Positions 10,282-21,816 of a DNA stretch of 64,000 bases are shown in pieces (within the stretch, counting starts at the first letter, position 1; each line of letters starts with the position of its first letter). The translations under genes were made by a program, and so were the position numbers. The notes below the pieces were generated by a model. It saw only the letters and a program-made list of their open reading frames with translations, did not search any database and was not told the DNA's origin. The stretch is from Halichondria panicea (lineage: Eukaryota; Porifera; Demospongiae; Suberitida; Halichondriidae), in NCBI RefSeq assembly GCF_963675165.1, contig NC_087382.1, positions 248,001 through 312,000 of the forward strand, given 5' to 3'.

Positions 10282-12068
10282 TCATCTAATATAGTTAATA
10301 GTATTGTTCTTTTGACGTCTACACAGTCGCTTTTGACGGATATGTACAATTACAGTGATCAATAAATGGAAGATAGCCAATATCAAAGCAATCAGTATCG
10401 GAATGCACAGAATATCCATTCTCCGATGAACTTCAATTTTCAGTGGTAGTTCGTTGAATTCATCATCTCCACCACATGAGTTGATGTGCAAAAAAATTGA
10501 CAGTTCTTCTTTGTGAAAGTCAAACCACTTGTACATGTTCAAATTGACTGTTTTTTCTGTTCGTGACATTTCCATTCGTTGTCTACTCCTCTCTTGTATA
10601 GCAGTCAGATCATATGTTACCAAATTCAAAGTCTCAGTGTTTGTGAATCTTTTAGTCGCAGGGTTCACACAAAACGTATAGTAGTCCGATACATTCACAG
10701 TATACAGTGAAGTAGCTTCTCCCGATTTTGTTTTTTCACATATCTTATTATCATCCTGAGGATCAGAACAATTCCACACGTACTGATCTGGACAATTTCT
10801 AGGCTCCGATTTTATGAACCAGAACTCGACAGGAATACTCAAATTGTTAGTGACACTGTAGTTTGAACCCTGAGCCAAGTAGAAAGGTGGAAAATTAAGC
10901 CTGTGCGTTATTGTAGTACTAGTAGGTGCATCTTCACGTGATATATTTGCTAAATACAATGTGGAGCTTCCTCTAGTACTCTCCATTGTAAAAGTAGCTG
11001 AAGAGAGCCAGAACGGATCGATGCCAAGGTCGATAGCTAGCATAACATCTTGTTGGCTACATACAACACTCAACGGACTGCTACTTGTTTGTTTAGGGAC
11101 ACTGTTAAGAACAATGATGACCGTGATCGAACCAAGTAGAAGCCAGATCAAAGCTGATGCATGGATGATAATCCACTTTCCCCTTTCTTTCATTTTTCTC
11201 TTGTTTAGATTTGTTCGTCCTAAGTAAAAATCCAGTGCACATTTAAATTTACTTAATAGACAAAATTAATACCGTCGCGATATTAATGCAAATGGTAATT
11301 ACAATAAACATCACATACCAAACGTGTTTCTCAGTTTATGGTAATCATAGTCTTTTTGAGAGTATCCATTTCCAACCATCGAAGATGCTCCCTCTCTGAT
11401 CGATGTGATCGTTAGGACTGAACTGACAGACTCTTTGTGGAACATGGCACCAATTTCTATACAACAATGTACAATAATTATAATTACTTATTGTTTGAGA
11501 CAATGATCAGTGTATCTGTCGTACAAGCAGTAGAGTCTACTGTAATAATACACTGCATGAAAAGATGCACCTACCACAACACATAAACATTAAACTACAC
11601 CAATTGAAATGGTCCCTATAATGAACATACGAACTTACGTGGATCATAAATTGTTTTCTTGCTGATCTCTTCTGTTAGCGACACTTGACGAGTGAGCATG
11701 TCTTTGTACTCACTCTCTAGCAAATCTGCCAGCTCATTGTGAGCATCACCAGCGTCAGCTGCACTGCTCCTTAGACACCAGATAAACTTGAGGAGATAGT
11801 CGTCATGGCCACACATGGGTACCGCTGTGACAAGAAGATCTATCTTCTGGTAATCAAAACATTTCGGGTCAGTGTATTTCTTTCCAGCTCTATCAGAGAT
11901 CAATGACTCTTGCATTAGATAGGGGAAGATTGCAACATTCAGTTTAAAAGCAATGGCTTTTCTGTTCTTTTTCCAAATGAAATTGGAAACCTGTTTCTGA
12001 TGGCTCGTTGAATCTGTAGAATTGAAATAGTCTTGGGTAATATTATATAGAATAATCTCACCATCCAT
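10282..12068 (-). CDS. B1: CARD-linker-TM-ectodomain-TM protein
   Basis: Exons 12062-12068 (7 nt, ATG), 11639-12013, 11319-11456 and 10282-11219 join in phase to 485 residues. Residues 3-127 form a six-helix CARD-like domain (KKNRKAIAFKL start, GHDDYLLKFIWCL and HNELADLLESEY near the end), so a cytosolic death-fold role is inferred. A 46-residue linker follows. A hydrophobic helix at about 188-210 leads to a roughly 230-residue ectodomain with DLGIDPFWLSSATF, several NXS/T sites and SDYYTFC. A second helix (about 443-467) and a basic tail end the protein. Both termini are predicted inside. The 7-nt first exon is supported by the same arrangement in A2. Divergent partner P2 starts 393 bp away. 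The ectodomain family is not recognised. Confidence 0.8.
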
Positions 12069-12461
12069 AGTCAGATCCTTGAGATATGAAGTTCACTAGA
12101 TCTTATGACAAATTAGATCTAGCTAAAGTGCTACAGAATTCATCTATATAGCTATTGCATTTGCCAGTAGAGATCTGTCAGGTACTATGGTAGTATATAC
12201 CATTTATGCCAAGTTATGGGTTGTAAGCATCACATGTCTAGCACTCCTGCATAATGTGGTTGAGCTGGGGAAACTTTGTAACTGTGTAGGGCTTCCTATA
12301 GCTACTCTCAGGGGATTCTCTCCTATAACCAGTGAGACTGGCTGTCTAGCCAAAACCGGTATAAAATAGAATGGATTAAGCTCTAGGAGCAGAATACTTT
12401 ATTAGTAGAGACTATCTGAGTACAGATTCAAGTTATTGTCTGTATCCAATACTGAAAAATC
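12069..12461. promoter_or_regulatory. Shared head-to-head promoter region of B1 and P2
   Basis: 393 bp between the B1 start (minus) and P2 start (plus). The same head-to-head layout recurs between B2 and P3 and between A2 and P4, which suggests a bidirectional promoter. No convincing TATA box or named factor site is seen. Confidence 0.5.
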
Positions 12462-13498
12462 ATGGGAACAAGGTATCCTGCATACATTGATGTGGAGTCG
12501 ACTTTAAACCTCTCTCCCTGTAATGTAAGTACTTAGCAAAAATCTAACTACCTGGTATGTAGAAAATGGCCAATTAAGTCATATTCCACATCACATGATT
12601 ATTGTATTGTATACTGATCCCATTAGATATTTAATGAGATTACCAAGACAGAGTTTCCTGTAGATCTACATGAAGTTGTCAGTAAACAAGTGACTAGCAT
12701 CAAACAGTTCGTCAATGGACAAAGTGAAGATAAAACACTTGATGCATATGTAACAGTGAAATTGTACAATATCAACTCTACAAATGACCGGTCAAACGTT
12801 GAACGCTATGTAACTATTGTCCAACAAGCTGTGCAAAAAGTGGTCAATTGCAAGTAAGTATATACCTCAGTTGTATTAATTGGTGTGAAATGATAGCTAT
12901 AATTTTTTTAATTTTATAGCTAAGTTATAAAGCTGTGATCGCATGTATATACCATAACTATAGCTATAAAATTATAGCTGTCATCGCAAATAATTCAATC
13001 CAACTCAATCACTATATATATAGCTTACACAACTCCCTTTGTAAAATGTGGGCGGCATCAGTGATATAGAGCTCCCCCATGCATGCAGAGCATTTTTTTA
13101 TTTTGGTCAATTGGCCACGTCACAAGTGTATAATTATATTTGCTATATACACCAAGACAGTCACTAAAAGAGTTTGCACGCATTAATTGCTATAATTTTT
13201 TATGTCACTATTATTGCATAGTAAAATTAATACATGTTTAGCCCTATGCTATTCAAAAATCCAATACAGACAGATTTTTTATAGTATAGTTGGCAGTGCT
13301 ATAAATTCATTTCCATTTTTCTGCAGCGTGGTGGTGAAGCCAATATACAATAAAGATTCGGATGCAAATGCACTGGATGCTGAGGCTGGTGGTTGTGCTA
13401 AGGCTAACGAATTCTTTATCAGCTTCACGGAAGATGTTGTTCCTTCTTTTACACATGTTCCCCAATATAATATTGATTACCCTCATCCCCAACAATAA
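12462..13498 (+). CDS. P2: P-family protein, intact
   Basis: Exons 12462-12524 (63 nt, MGTRYPAYIDVES), 12627-12853 (227 nt, SKQVTSIKQF..LDAYVTVKLYNIN) and 13327-13498 (172 nt, VVVKPIYNKDSD to a stop after PHPQQ) join in phase 0 and 2 to give 153 residues. The ATG is the first in frame after a stop just upstream. No signal peptide, membrane helix or known catalytic motif. The middle exon looks like mixed strand and helix. The family is not recognised; pairing with CARD-membrane genes suggests a related pathway, but that is inference. Similar to P4 in layout though little residue identity remains. Confidence 0.7.
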
Positions 13499-14423
13499 TA
13501 AAATTACTACACGCATGCATGCAGTACAGCTTTAGTCTTGACCCAAAATCTGCATGCAAATCAGACTGAGTATGTTTTTATCATTTTGTTGTGACAGTAA
13601 TGCGTGCCGGTGTGATTGATTCAACATTTTCTTTTGTGAAAGTTTACAATGTCAGTAATAAATAAACAGTAGAACATTTTGTAATAATTGCTCAGATATA
13701 TATATAGCTAAAGCTTAAAGACGCCCTTAATTGTTACAATACATGCATGTATACTGCTGCTATATAGGAGTATAATTATAGTCTGAGAGTATATAGTCTG
13801 AAAAATCACATTTTTATCACATTTTTATCCCACTAGTTTAGTATAGCCTCGATCCCAGGCCGCACTTCCCACTAGGGAAGTGGTCAAAGGCCAGTGAAGG
13901 AGGCTACTAGTTTAGAGGATGGGGATACTTCTGCGGACTGTGAATGTGTGTACTGTGTACACAGGGAAATAGTCAACATTTTTGCATGGTTTTTAGCTAA
14001 CATATAACCCCGTTCTTGCCATGCCTACTATCGTCCACATCATCTAGATTAAAGGGTAATTATATTAGCCTCCTTTGCAGGCTCTCCTTTTTCTGTTCTT
14101 CTTGTTACAGTTCTGCTATAAAATCTATATATATATACACACATGTGGTAGAAGGTAAAAAATAACTTGTCTACCAACGGTGTTTATCCATCATATAGCG
14201 GGTTATTTTCAAGGCACTAAATATTCAAGGATTTTAGTTTCGAGGATATAGAAGTTCACTCTGGTTCAATACCGAATGTAAACCAATTTTCGAGGCAAGG
14301 CAAGGTAACAAGATGATAAGACGCCCTTGTTCTATTAGTACCAAGAGTTAGTACATATATAAAAAATTATCAAACCAATAATACATTGTATATACATGTA
14401 GTATTATTATCACACAAACTAAT
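13499..14423. other. Intergenic between P2 and B2
   Basis: Only AT-rich sequence and weak traces of repeats (for example GGATCGAGGC-type words near 13,850-13,910 also seen near 880-920). No gene seen. Confidence 0.5.
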
Positions 14424-15600
14424 AACTAGTTAATAGCATGGTTCTTTTGGAGTCTACACAGTCGTTTTTGACGAATATGTGCAATTACATCAATTGATAA
14501 ATGGAAGATAGCCAATATCAAAGCAATCAGTATCGGAATGCATATAGAATATCTTTTCTCCGATGAACTTCAATTTTCAGTGGTAGTTCGTTGCAGTAAG
14601 CATCAGTGTGCAGAAAAATGGACATGTCTTCTTTGTGAAAGTCAAACCACTTGGACATGTTCAAATTGACAGTTTTTTCTGCTGATGACATTTCCACTCG
14701 CTGTATACTCCTCTCCTGTATTGCAGTAAGATTATATTTTACCAAGTTTAAGACCTGACGGATTGAGTTTATTACATTAGCAGGGTTCACACAAAACGTA
14801 TAGTAGTCTGATACATTCACAGTATACAGTGAAGTAGCTTCTCTCGATTTTGTTTTTTCACATATCTTGTTATCATCGAGAGGATCAGAACAATTCCACT
14901 TTTCCACATTGTTGCAATTTCTAGGCTCTGATTTTATAAACCAGAACTCAATAGAACTAGTAAATTGGTTAGTGGCGCTGTAGTTCGAACCTCGAGCCAG
15001 GTAGTAAGGTGGAAACAAAGTTTCGGCATCGTCGATTGTCTCAGTAGGTGTGTCTTCGCGTGATACATTTGCTACATACAATGTGGAGCTTCCTGTAAAT
15101 GTGAAAGTAGCTAAAGAGAGCCAGAATGGATCAATACCAAGGTCGATAGCTATAACGGGTGATACACATTGAATAATCAACGGACTGATACTCGTTTGTT
15201 TAGGGACGTTGTTCAACACAATAACGACAATCAAACCAAGTAGAAGCCAGACCAAAGCTGATGCATGGATCAAAATCCACTTTCCTCTTTCTTCAATTTT
15301 TCCCTTGTCTAGTTTTGAGTATAGAAGTATAGTAATAGTAAAATACTAGTATGCATATTAATGCAATAGACTGAATGATAATAATGATTTACATACCACT
15401 TCTCAGTTTATGGTAATCATAGTGTCGGCTTTGAGAGTATCCATTTCCAACATATCTCCCTCTCTGATTGATGTGATCGTTATGACTGAACTGACAGACT
15501 CTTTGTGGAACATGGCACCAATTTCTAAACAACAATACATAATTATAATTATAATTATAATTATGTGCTAGACAATGATCGGTGTGTATCTGTCGTATAC

Positions 15601-16196
15601 CAGGAGCAAATTACAGAAGGAGCGTCTTACGTTGGGAATCACATCTCGTGCAAGTTTGCGAAGCATGACCTTATATGCAAAACCGCTAAGTGGGTGATAA
15701 TTATTTGCGGGCGAGTGCTAATTGAGCTGACGGTGCATTTTTACCAACGCGTAAATCAATAAGTAAAAAGCTACAGCTAGCTAGCTTTAGCTATAGGCCT
15801 GGTAGTAAGCTCTCTCTTCTAAGAACCTCAGTAAGACTCCCTACTGCAAAAACAAAACGCAGTAAGTGCTAGTCTATCTCAGTAATTCGATATAATCCTC
15901 TTCCAGAATTTTCTGTATATACCTCACCAATGACAGTCTATAGCTCTTCCATGATGTATATACCAACATCCATCAAAGACCTATCTATTCATTTTAAATT
16001 AGCTCTTTCTGGCTCACCTGTTGCAATACATACAAAATTTGTTCATAATGATATTCACAGGCTGACCGCCGGTCTGAATAATTATGTACCCAGTACTTAC
16101 ACACTTTTCTTATAAGGCAATGCGGCGTTTAGAAAAACACACGAGATGTGGTTCCCACACCTATGTAGAGTTAGACGCTCCTTCTCTGTAATCCTG
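15601..16196. mobile_element. hAT-like MITE with 7-bp target duplication
   Basis: Ends CAGGAG..GAAGGAGCGTC and GACGCTCCTTC..CCTG are inverted repeats, continuing into GGGAA-CACATCTCGTG and its complement. The flanks repeat CGTATAC (15594-15600 and 16197-16203). The B1 locus lacks it at the equivalent place. No transposase. Confidence 0.8.
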
Positions 16197-16264
16197 CGTA
16201 TACATGCTGTAGCTAGACTACATGTACTTAAAAGATGCACCTATCACAACACACAAACATTAAA

Positions 16265-16671
16265 CAGGGCGGATCCATGCAGGACTTTTGGAAAGGGGGG
16301 GGCAATTAAAGAAACATTTTTATACTAAAAAAAAAAAGTTCAACTATTTTTTAAAGCCCAATCAGTGTAGCTTTTCTGGTCATGGGTTGATTGATGACTA
16401 TATATCAACAATATGACATACATACTAGCAAGAGATTGCAGAAACCATCCAGAAACCATCTTGCTCTTCAGCTTCAAAAGTCTACAACTAGATCGTCCGC
16501 TATTCTGCATGCATGCAATAATTGATTGTGCTCTAAGCCACATTCACTTCGTTCAGAAAATGAGCTAGAGTACACAGATCTTATTTGAGCTAATCTACAG
16601 CGATCATTGGTATTCTAGCAAGAAAGGGGGGGGGCACATGCCCCTTGTGCCATGCGCTGGATCCGCCACTG
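16265..16671. mobile_element. hAT-like MITE
   Basis: Begins CAGGGCGGATCC and ends GGATCCGCCACTG, with G-rich subterminal tracts. TTAAA is repeated on both flanks. B1 has the uninterrupted site (near 11,590-11,600). Confidence 0.8.
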
Positions 16672-17329
16672 TTAAATACACCAATTGAAATGATGAATAT
16701 ATGAACTTACGTGGATCATAAATTGTTTTCTTGCTGATCTCTTCTGTTAGCGACACTTGACGAGTGAGCATGTCTTTGTACTCACTCTCTAGCAAATCTG
16801 CCAGCTCATTGTGAGCATCACCAGCGTCAGCTGCACTGCTCCTTAGACACCAGATAAACTTGACGAGATAGTCGTCATGGCCACACATTGGTACCGCTGT
16901 GACAAGAAGATCTATCTACTGGTAATCGAAACATTTCGGATCAGTGTATTTCTTTCCAGCTCTATCAGAAATCAATGACTCTTGCATTAGATAGGGGAAG
17001 ATTGCAACATTCATTTTGAAAGCAATAGTCTTTCTGTTCTTTTTCCAAATGAAATTTGAAACCTGTTTCTGATGGCTCTTTGAATCTGCAGAAAATTATT
17101 GATAAAAATTAGCCGTACCGGTGTCATAGGATAGAACCTCCGGGCGACAGTTTCTCCCCCGGAGCCTGCGGTCTTAGGACAATGCCTCCCCCCCCCCGGT
17201 GGTTTCGTCCTAGGACAGAATCCCCGCCCCCAGGATATATCATCCGGGTACATGTACCCTGTCAAAACCTGTCAAGGCTATAGTATAAGCGTGCGAGTGC
17301 ATGAGAAATGTATAGACTGTTAGCAATCA

Positions 17330-18550
17330 GAATGGCTACTCAACAAGACTGCTGCCAGCAATGCTGGCCAGAAGAAATACAGAGACGGGCTTTCCACTAA
17401 TGACAAGAGAAGTATAAGAGACAAAGTTCAAAGATATGCTCTGCAGCAACAATGCTTATACCTGCCTGAGAAGGACAGCACTGGCATGCATAGAATGAGA
17501 AGAGTTGTGGTGAAGCAAGAGGAGAAAAGCAGGATACTAAACATGTGCCACGATGGACTGGATGGAATGCATTTTGGGAGAGACAAGACCTATGGAAAGG
17601 TATATTTATCATCATATCTTATAAAGTATAATTATATCTGTTTCATGCATGCATGTAGGTTGCTCAGGATTTCTACTGGAAAGGCCTACATGCTGACGTC
17701 ATACAGCTCTGCAAGCACTGCGACAAATGCCAACGAACGAATCACCAACTGCAGAAGCCCAGAGCAGAACTACATCCCATCCCTGTGACAAAGGTCTGGT
17801 ACAGAGTTGGTATTGACTTAGTAGGACCTCTACCTGAAACAAGCTCTGGAAACAAGTACATTATCACGCTCTCAGACTATTTCTAAGTGGCCTGAGGCTG
17901 CCCCACTCCCATCAAAATCAGTAGAAGGTGTAGCAAAATTTCTGTTTGACACATTTTGCAGGCATGGGTGGCCAAAAGTGATTCAATCAGACCAAGGAAG
18001 AGAGTTTGTCAACGAAATCAACACCCGACTTTTTCAGTTGACTGACATACAGCACTGCGTATCAAGTGCTTACCACCCACAAACAAATGGCCTTGATGAA
18101 CGCTTCAACCAGACTCTAGTGAACACTCTCAAGAAGGTAATTGATTCTAGTACTGATGACTGGGATCAGCATCTCTCTGCTGCTCTTTATGCCTGTCGCA
18201 TATCAAAACAGGTAAAATTTTAATTATTATATCATGCATGCTTTTATTTTTTGATTGTAGGCGTCATCAAAGTACACACCCTTTTTCTTAATGTTCAATC
18301 GCCACCCGCGGAAAGCTGTTACTTTTGATATGGATCAACGAGATGGTGCCGACGCTATAGAAGATAGAGGAGATGCTGACCAATTGAGTGGAGAGGAGAC
18401 TGAAAATGAAGAAGACGGAGAAGACATGGATGGAATTCTCCGAAGGTTGATGGAAATTCGTGATCGCTGTCACCTCAATGCCAAGGAGAACATTGCTGCT
18501 GCACAGCAAAAACAGAAGCAGCAGTATGACAACAAGCATAACTCTTTGAA
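17330..18550 (+). pseudogene. Integrase-like transposase of the Ginger-like element
   Basis: Exons about 17330-17598, 17659-18210 and 18261-18550 are separated by two short introns. An HHCC zinc-binding region (H and H around CHDGLDGMHFG, then CKHCDKC) precedes a DDE core: Asp in GIDLVGPL, Asp in QSDQGREF and Glu in LDERFNQT. It resembles gypsy-type integrases. A 2-nt loss after SDYF (near 17,881) breaks the frame inside the core, so it is inactive as read. The acidic C-terminal part (EETENEEDGED) leads into a Gln-rich helix. Confidence 0.85.
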
Positions 18551-18769
18551 GGTATTATTTTATATAGCAAACTTTAGCTTAATTTTTGCCATTTTTGTCG
18601 TAGAGTTATCCAGTTGGCAGCAGTGTCATGCTAAAGAATATGGCCAATTCTCATCGAATGGGAGGGAAAATGGACTGCACCTGGAAAGGTCCATATAACG
18701 CTTTCCCCAAGTACTGAGCTCCAGATAGCACAAGTGTATAGCCCATTAATTCAATGCAATGGGCTGTTG

Positions 18770-19147
18770 ATTTCGATTCTGTGGTGGCTCTCCAGCAGCA
18801 AGAGGGTGCTAACAACTGCGGACTATTTAGCATTGCTGCTGCAATCACGCTGCTATGAACGATAATGTGGATTCTCTAGTGTTTGATGAGGCCAAAATGA
18901 GAGCACATCTCATTAAGTGCTTTGAGAAGGGCAAACTCTCACGGTTCCCTCGCACAAAGAAAGCGATGCCCAAAAGACCAACACCACAAACCATTGCCAT
19001 TACAATATACTGCATGTGCAAGAGACTGGACTCTTTTGAGGATATGGTCATGTGTGACAAATTTAGTGAGTAGTATCACTATCGCTGTGCCAAAATTCGC
19101 AATGAACCAGTAGGTAATTGGTTTTGTTCTGGTTGTATCACTTTATG
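18770..19147 (+). pseudogene. Ulp1-type protease and PHD finger remnants
   Basis: QQEGANNCGLFSIAAAITLL carries the Asn/Cys motif of Ulp1-type proteases (catalytic Cys in NCGLF) and then meets a TGA. A second frame from about 18,855 ends with a PHD finger, IYCMCKRL...MVMCDKF...YHYRC...NWFCSGC. One zinc Cys is Phe and the usual Trp is TAG, so this part is dead too. Confidence 0.7.
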
Positions 19148-20654
19148 ATTTGTGCACTTTTGATTGTACTTCTTTCTCTTGCATTGTTGTATTTATTGAG
19201 TATTGAGATCTATAACATTAAGATACAGAATCTATTGCATCTAGTCTATGGCTGTTTACTTCGTAGCCAGATTACCTGTGGACTGACTTTCACCTGCACC
19301 GCAGAATGGGGGAGCTCTGGTCCTGGGGTAGGAGCTTTTGTCCTAGGACAGAAACTCCGGGGGGAGGAAATATCCTAAGGACGGAACCCCCCCCCCCGGA
19401 GCTACTGCCCTGGGGGAGGCCGTGTCCTGTGACACCGGCGTACGTATTGGTAGAGTAATCTCACCATCCATAGCTAGATCTAGCCAGCTCCTTGAGATGA
19501 TAATTATGAGGAAATATAGACCTTCAGACCTAATTACAGTGCTACAGAAGTCATTTTACAGTAAGCAGTAGATCTAGTACTGTACGTCTAGTCTCTAGCT
19601 AGCTCTAGCTATAGTTAATTACCATTTAGGCCTAGATCTAGTACCATTTATGGTAATAGCATCACATGTCTATGAATGTGCATGGCAAGAGTGCTTGATG
19701 TGGTTGATTAATTGAGGTGACTACGTATAGACTGCAGGGGATTTTTTAAACTCCAGTGATACCTATATAAAACAATTGTGACTGCATGCATGTCTATAGC
19801 TGAAGTTTTAGACCTACAGAGCAGAACACTTAAAGTATCTGAGTACAGATATCTATCCAGGATCTAGGACTGTGTACAGATATCTATCCAGGACTGAAAG
19901 ATGTCTTCCGGGCAACAGTTTCATGTATATGCATTGATGTGGAGTCGACCTTAAGCTGCATCAGTCCCCAAGCCATACACAGCAACATGGTAAATAAATT
20001 ACTTAGACTAGTATTGTACATGCATGTAAATGCCATTAATTGTATACTGATCCATTTAGGTCTTCACAGGTACAGATGTTTCATCTAAATGGTTTCTTGC
20101 AGAAATTGTCAGTAAACAAGTAACTAAAATCAAACACTTCTGCGAAAAGGACAACGAAGAGGACATACTCTGTGCATATATAACAGTGACATTTACTATG
20201 ATTAATAGTTTAAGCAAGCCATTCGCCAAAACATATGTACAAATTGTCGAAAAAGCTGCGCTAGAAGTGGTTGCAGGACAGGGCAAGTAAGTATATCACA
20301 TACCCTCAGTTGTATTTGGTGTGAAACTTCGTAGCCGGGATCAAGTTATCTAGTTTTTCAGATAGCCACTTTATTTAAGATGCAACTAGTTTTTGGTAAC
20401 ATTATTATATATATAGCTGCCATCGCAAATACATGTAGTTTGATCTATTAAACTCCTATAACTCACTCCCACAATTCGATCCCTTTTTCATGCTTTTTGT
20501 GACAGATATCCATGAGCTACTATAGGATATAATTCTACCATTTTAGCACATCAGTAATAGAGCTCCCCCAGAGTATTTTTGATCGATTGGCCACATAACA
20601 AGTGTATGCTACACCAAGACAGTTCCAGAGTCGCATTGCTATATATGTCACTAT

Positions 20655-21157
20655 AGTCTCATGAATCAGCCGCTCTTCCTAGGGGAGAGACCTTCTGAGT
20701 ACTTCAGTCTGAAGCAGAGGAGGTACGACAGGCGCGGTGCAGCTCAGGCAATTAGCCTTTGATTGAGCAATATTTATCCGCCCACGTCGTAATGTTTTTA
20801 CTGAAGGCTAATTACTTGTGTCTGTCGGACCTCCTCTGAGTCTGAAGGTCATTGCACAATGGAATGTTAATTGTCATTACGTCAGTGTCATAAACCAGAA
20901 GAATGCAAGGTCAACCACGAACACTTGACTAGCAGCTATGAATTTGTTTGGCTTGCTCCAAGAAGGTTGCTAAAAAAAGTGTTGTACAGGCCTATAGTGC
21001 AGTCAACTATAGCTCCTTGACTGACTATATAACTATAGCCATAGAGTTATCATGCACTAGCTATAAATGCGTCCCCATAGAATGCATTATTTTCTTGTCA
21101 ACTCAAAGTGCTCAGACAGTCTCTACCCTATAAGAAGGGCGGCTGATTCATAAGTCT
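20655..21157. mobile_element. Foldback element of the GCCGCCCTTCC family
   Basis: Ends AGTCTCATGAATCAGCCGC and its near complement GGCGGCTGATTCATAAGTCT. Short hairpin-only relatives lie at 39,929-39,993 and 41,609-41,685; this one carries about 430 bp of extra interior sequence. Sits in the last intron of P3. Confidence 0.8.
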
Positions 21158-21325
21158 ATATAATATAATATGTCACTATTTATTGCCTTGTATACATATA
21201 CAAAGTTCAGCATGACAGCTAGACTAGCTTTGTTACCTCATGCAAGCTATTCTATAATTCAGGACTGGTTGACAGTGCTATAAAGTCGCTTTCATTTTTC
21301 TGCAGGGTGGTGGTGAAGCCAATCT

Positions 21326-21370
21326 AGTTGGGCGGAGTCCAACCAACGCTTCGCTCACTCCGCCCAACTA
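21326..21370. mobile_element. 45-bp foldback insertion in the P3 last exon
   Basis: 13-bp perfect arms AGTTGGGCGGAGT / ACTCCGCCCAACT around an 18-nt loop. The host word AAGCCAATCT is duplicated at 21316-21325 and 21371-21380, so this is a clean insertion with a 9-10 bp target duplication. Confidence 0.85.
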
Positions 21371-21816
21371 AAGCCAATCTACAATAAAGCAACACCGTGT
21401 CCTTGTTGTGAGAATTGTACTAAGACTAAAGGCCTCATCATCAGCTTCATGGGAGCTTTTGCTCCTTCTTTTGCCCGATATAATATTATTGCTTACCCCC
21501 AACAACAATACTGAATTACTACATGCAGCTGCAGTACGGCTCTATATAGCCTTAACTCCCAAAATCTGTATGCATGTCTACATGTAGCTGTTAAAGGAAA
21601 TCTGAAACTTACCACAAGATCGTTCTTTGTATCGTCTTGTTGTGATAGCATAAATTGTGTGATGCAACCTTTTCTCATTGTTATAATTTATACACATTAA
21701 CACTTCACCCTTACAATGTATATACAAAATTAATGAACAACGGAACATGAAATAATAATTGTTCAGATGCATCGCTATAGCTTAATATAATATTGACAAG
21801 TATTGATAAGTTAAAT

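Larger units (their letters stand above)
17122..19434 (+). mobile_element. Ginger-like DNA transposon, degenerate
   Basis: 2313 bp bounded by inverted ends starting TGTCAYAGGA and flanked by CCGG on both sides (17118-17121, 19435-19438), a 4-bp target duplication. Subterminal copies of TCCTAGGAC-like words add to the ends. The plus strand encodes an integrase-type transposase, a Ulp1-like cysteine protease remnant and a PHD finger remnant, a combination known for Ginger1 elements. It lies in intron 1 of B2, on the opposite strand. Confidence 0.85.
14424..19471 (-). pseudogene. B2: disrupted copy of the B-type CARD membrane gene
   Basis: Aligns with B1 exon by exon: first exon 19465-19471, CARD exon about 16690-17096, linker about 15398-15520 and large exon about 14424-15325. 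Lesions: a Lys to TAG change in the CARD exon (near 16,917); an internal 7-nt loss in the linker exon leading to a stop; and extra bases near 14,545 that shift the frame before the second helix, giving a stop at 14527 and loss of that helix. Intron 1 is split by a Ginger-like transposon (17122-19434); the intron between linker and CARD carries two MITEs. The ectodomain frame 14527-15273 is still open, so a truncated protein cannot be fully excluded. Confidence 0.85.
19870..21514 (+). pseudogene. P3: broken P-family gene
   Basis: Exon 1 keeps the family IDVESTL motif near 19,935-19,960, but the upstream ATG (19,901) is in a different frame. Exon 2 is 20059-20288 with EIVSKQVTKIK and ends at a GTAAGT donor. 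The last exon begins at 21307 with VVVKP, but a 45-bp foldback insertion at 21326-21370 brings an immediate TAG. Without the insertion the frame would run to TGA at 21512-21514. Head to head with B2. Confidence 0.75.
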
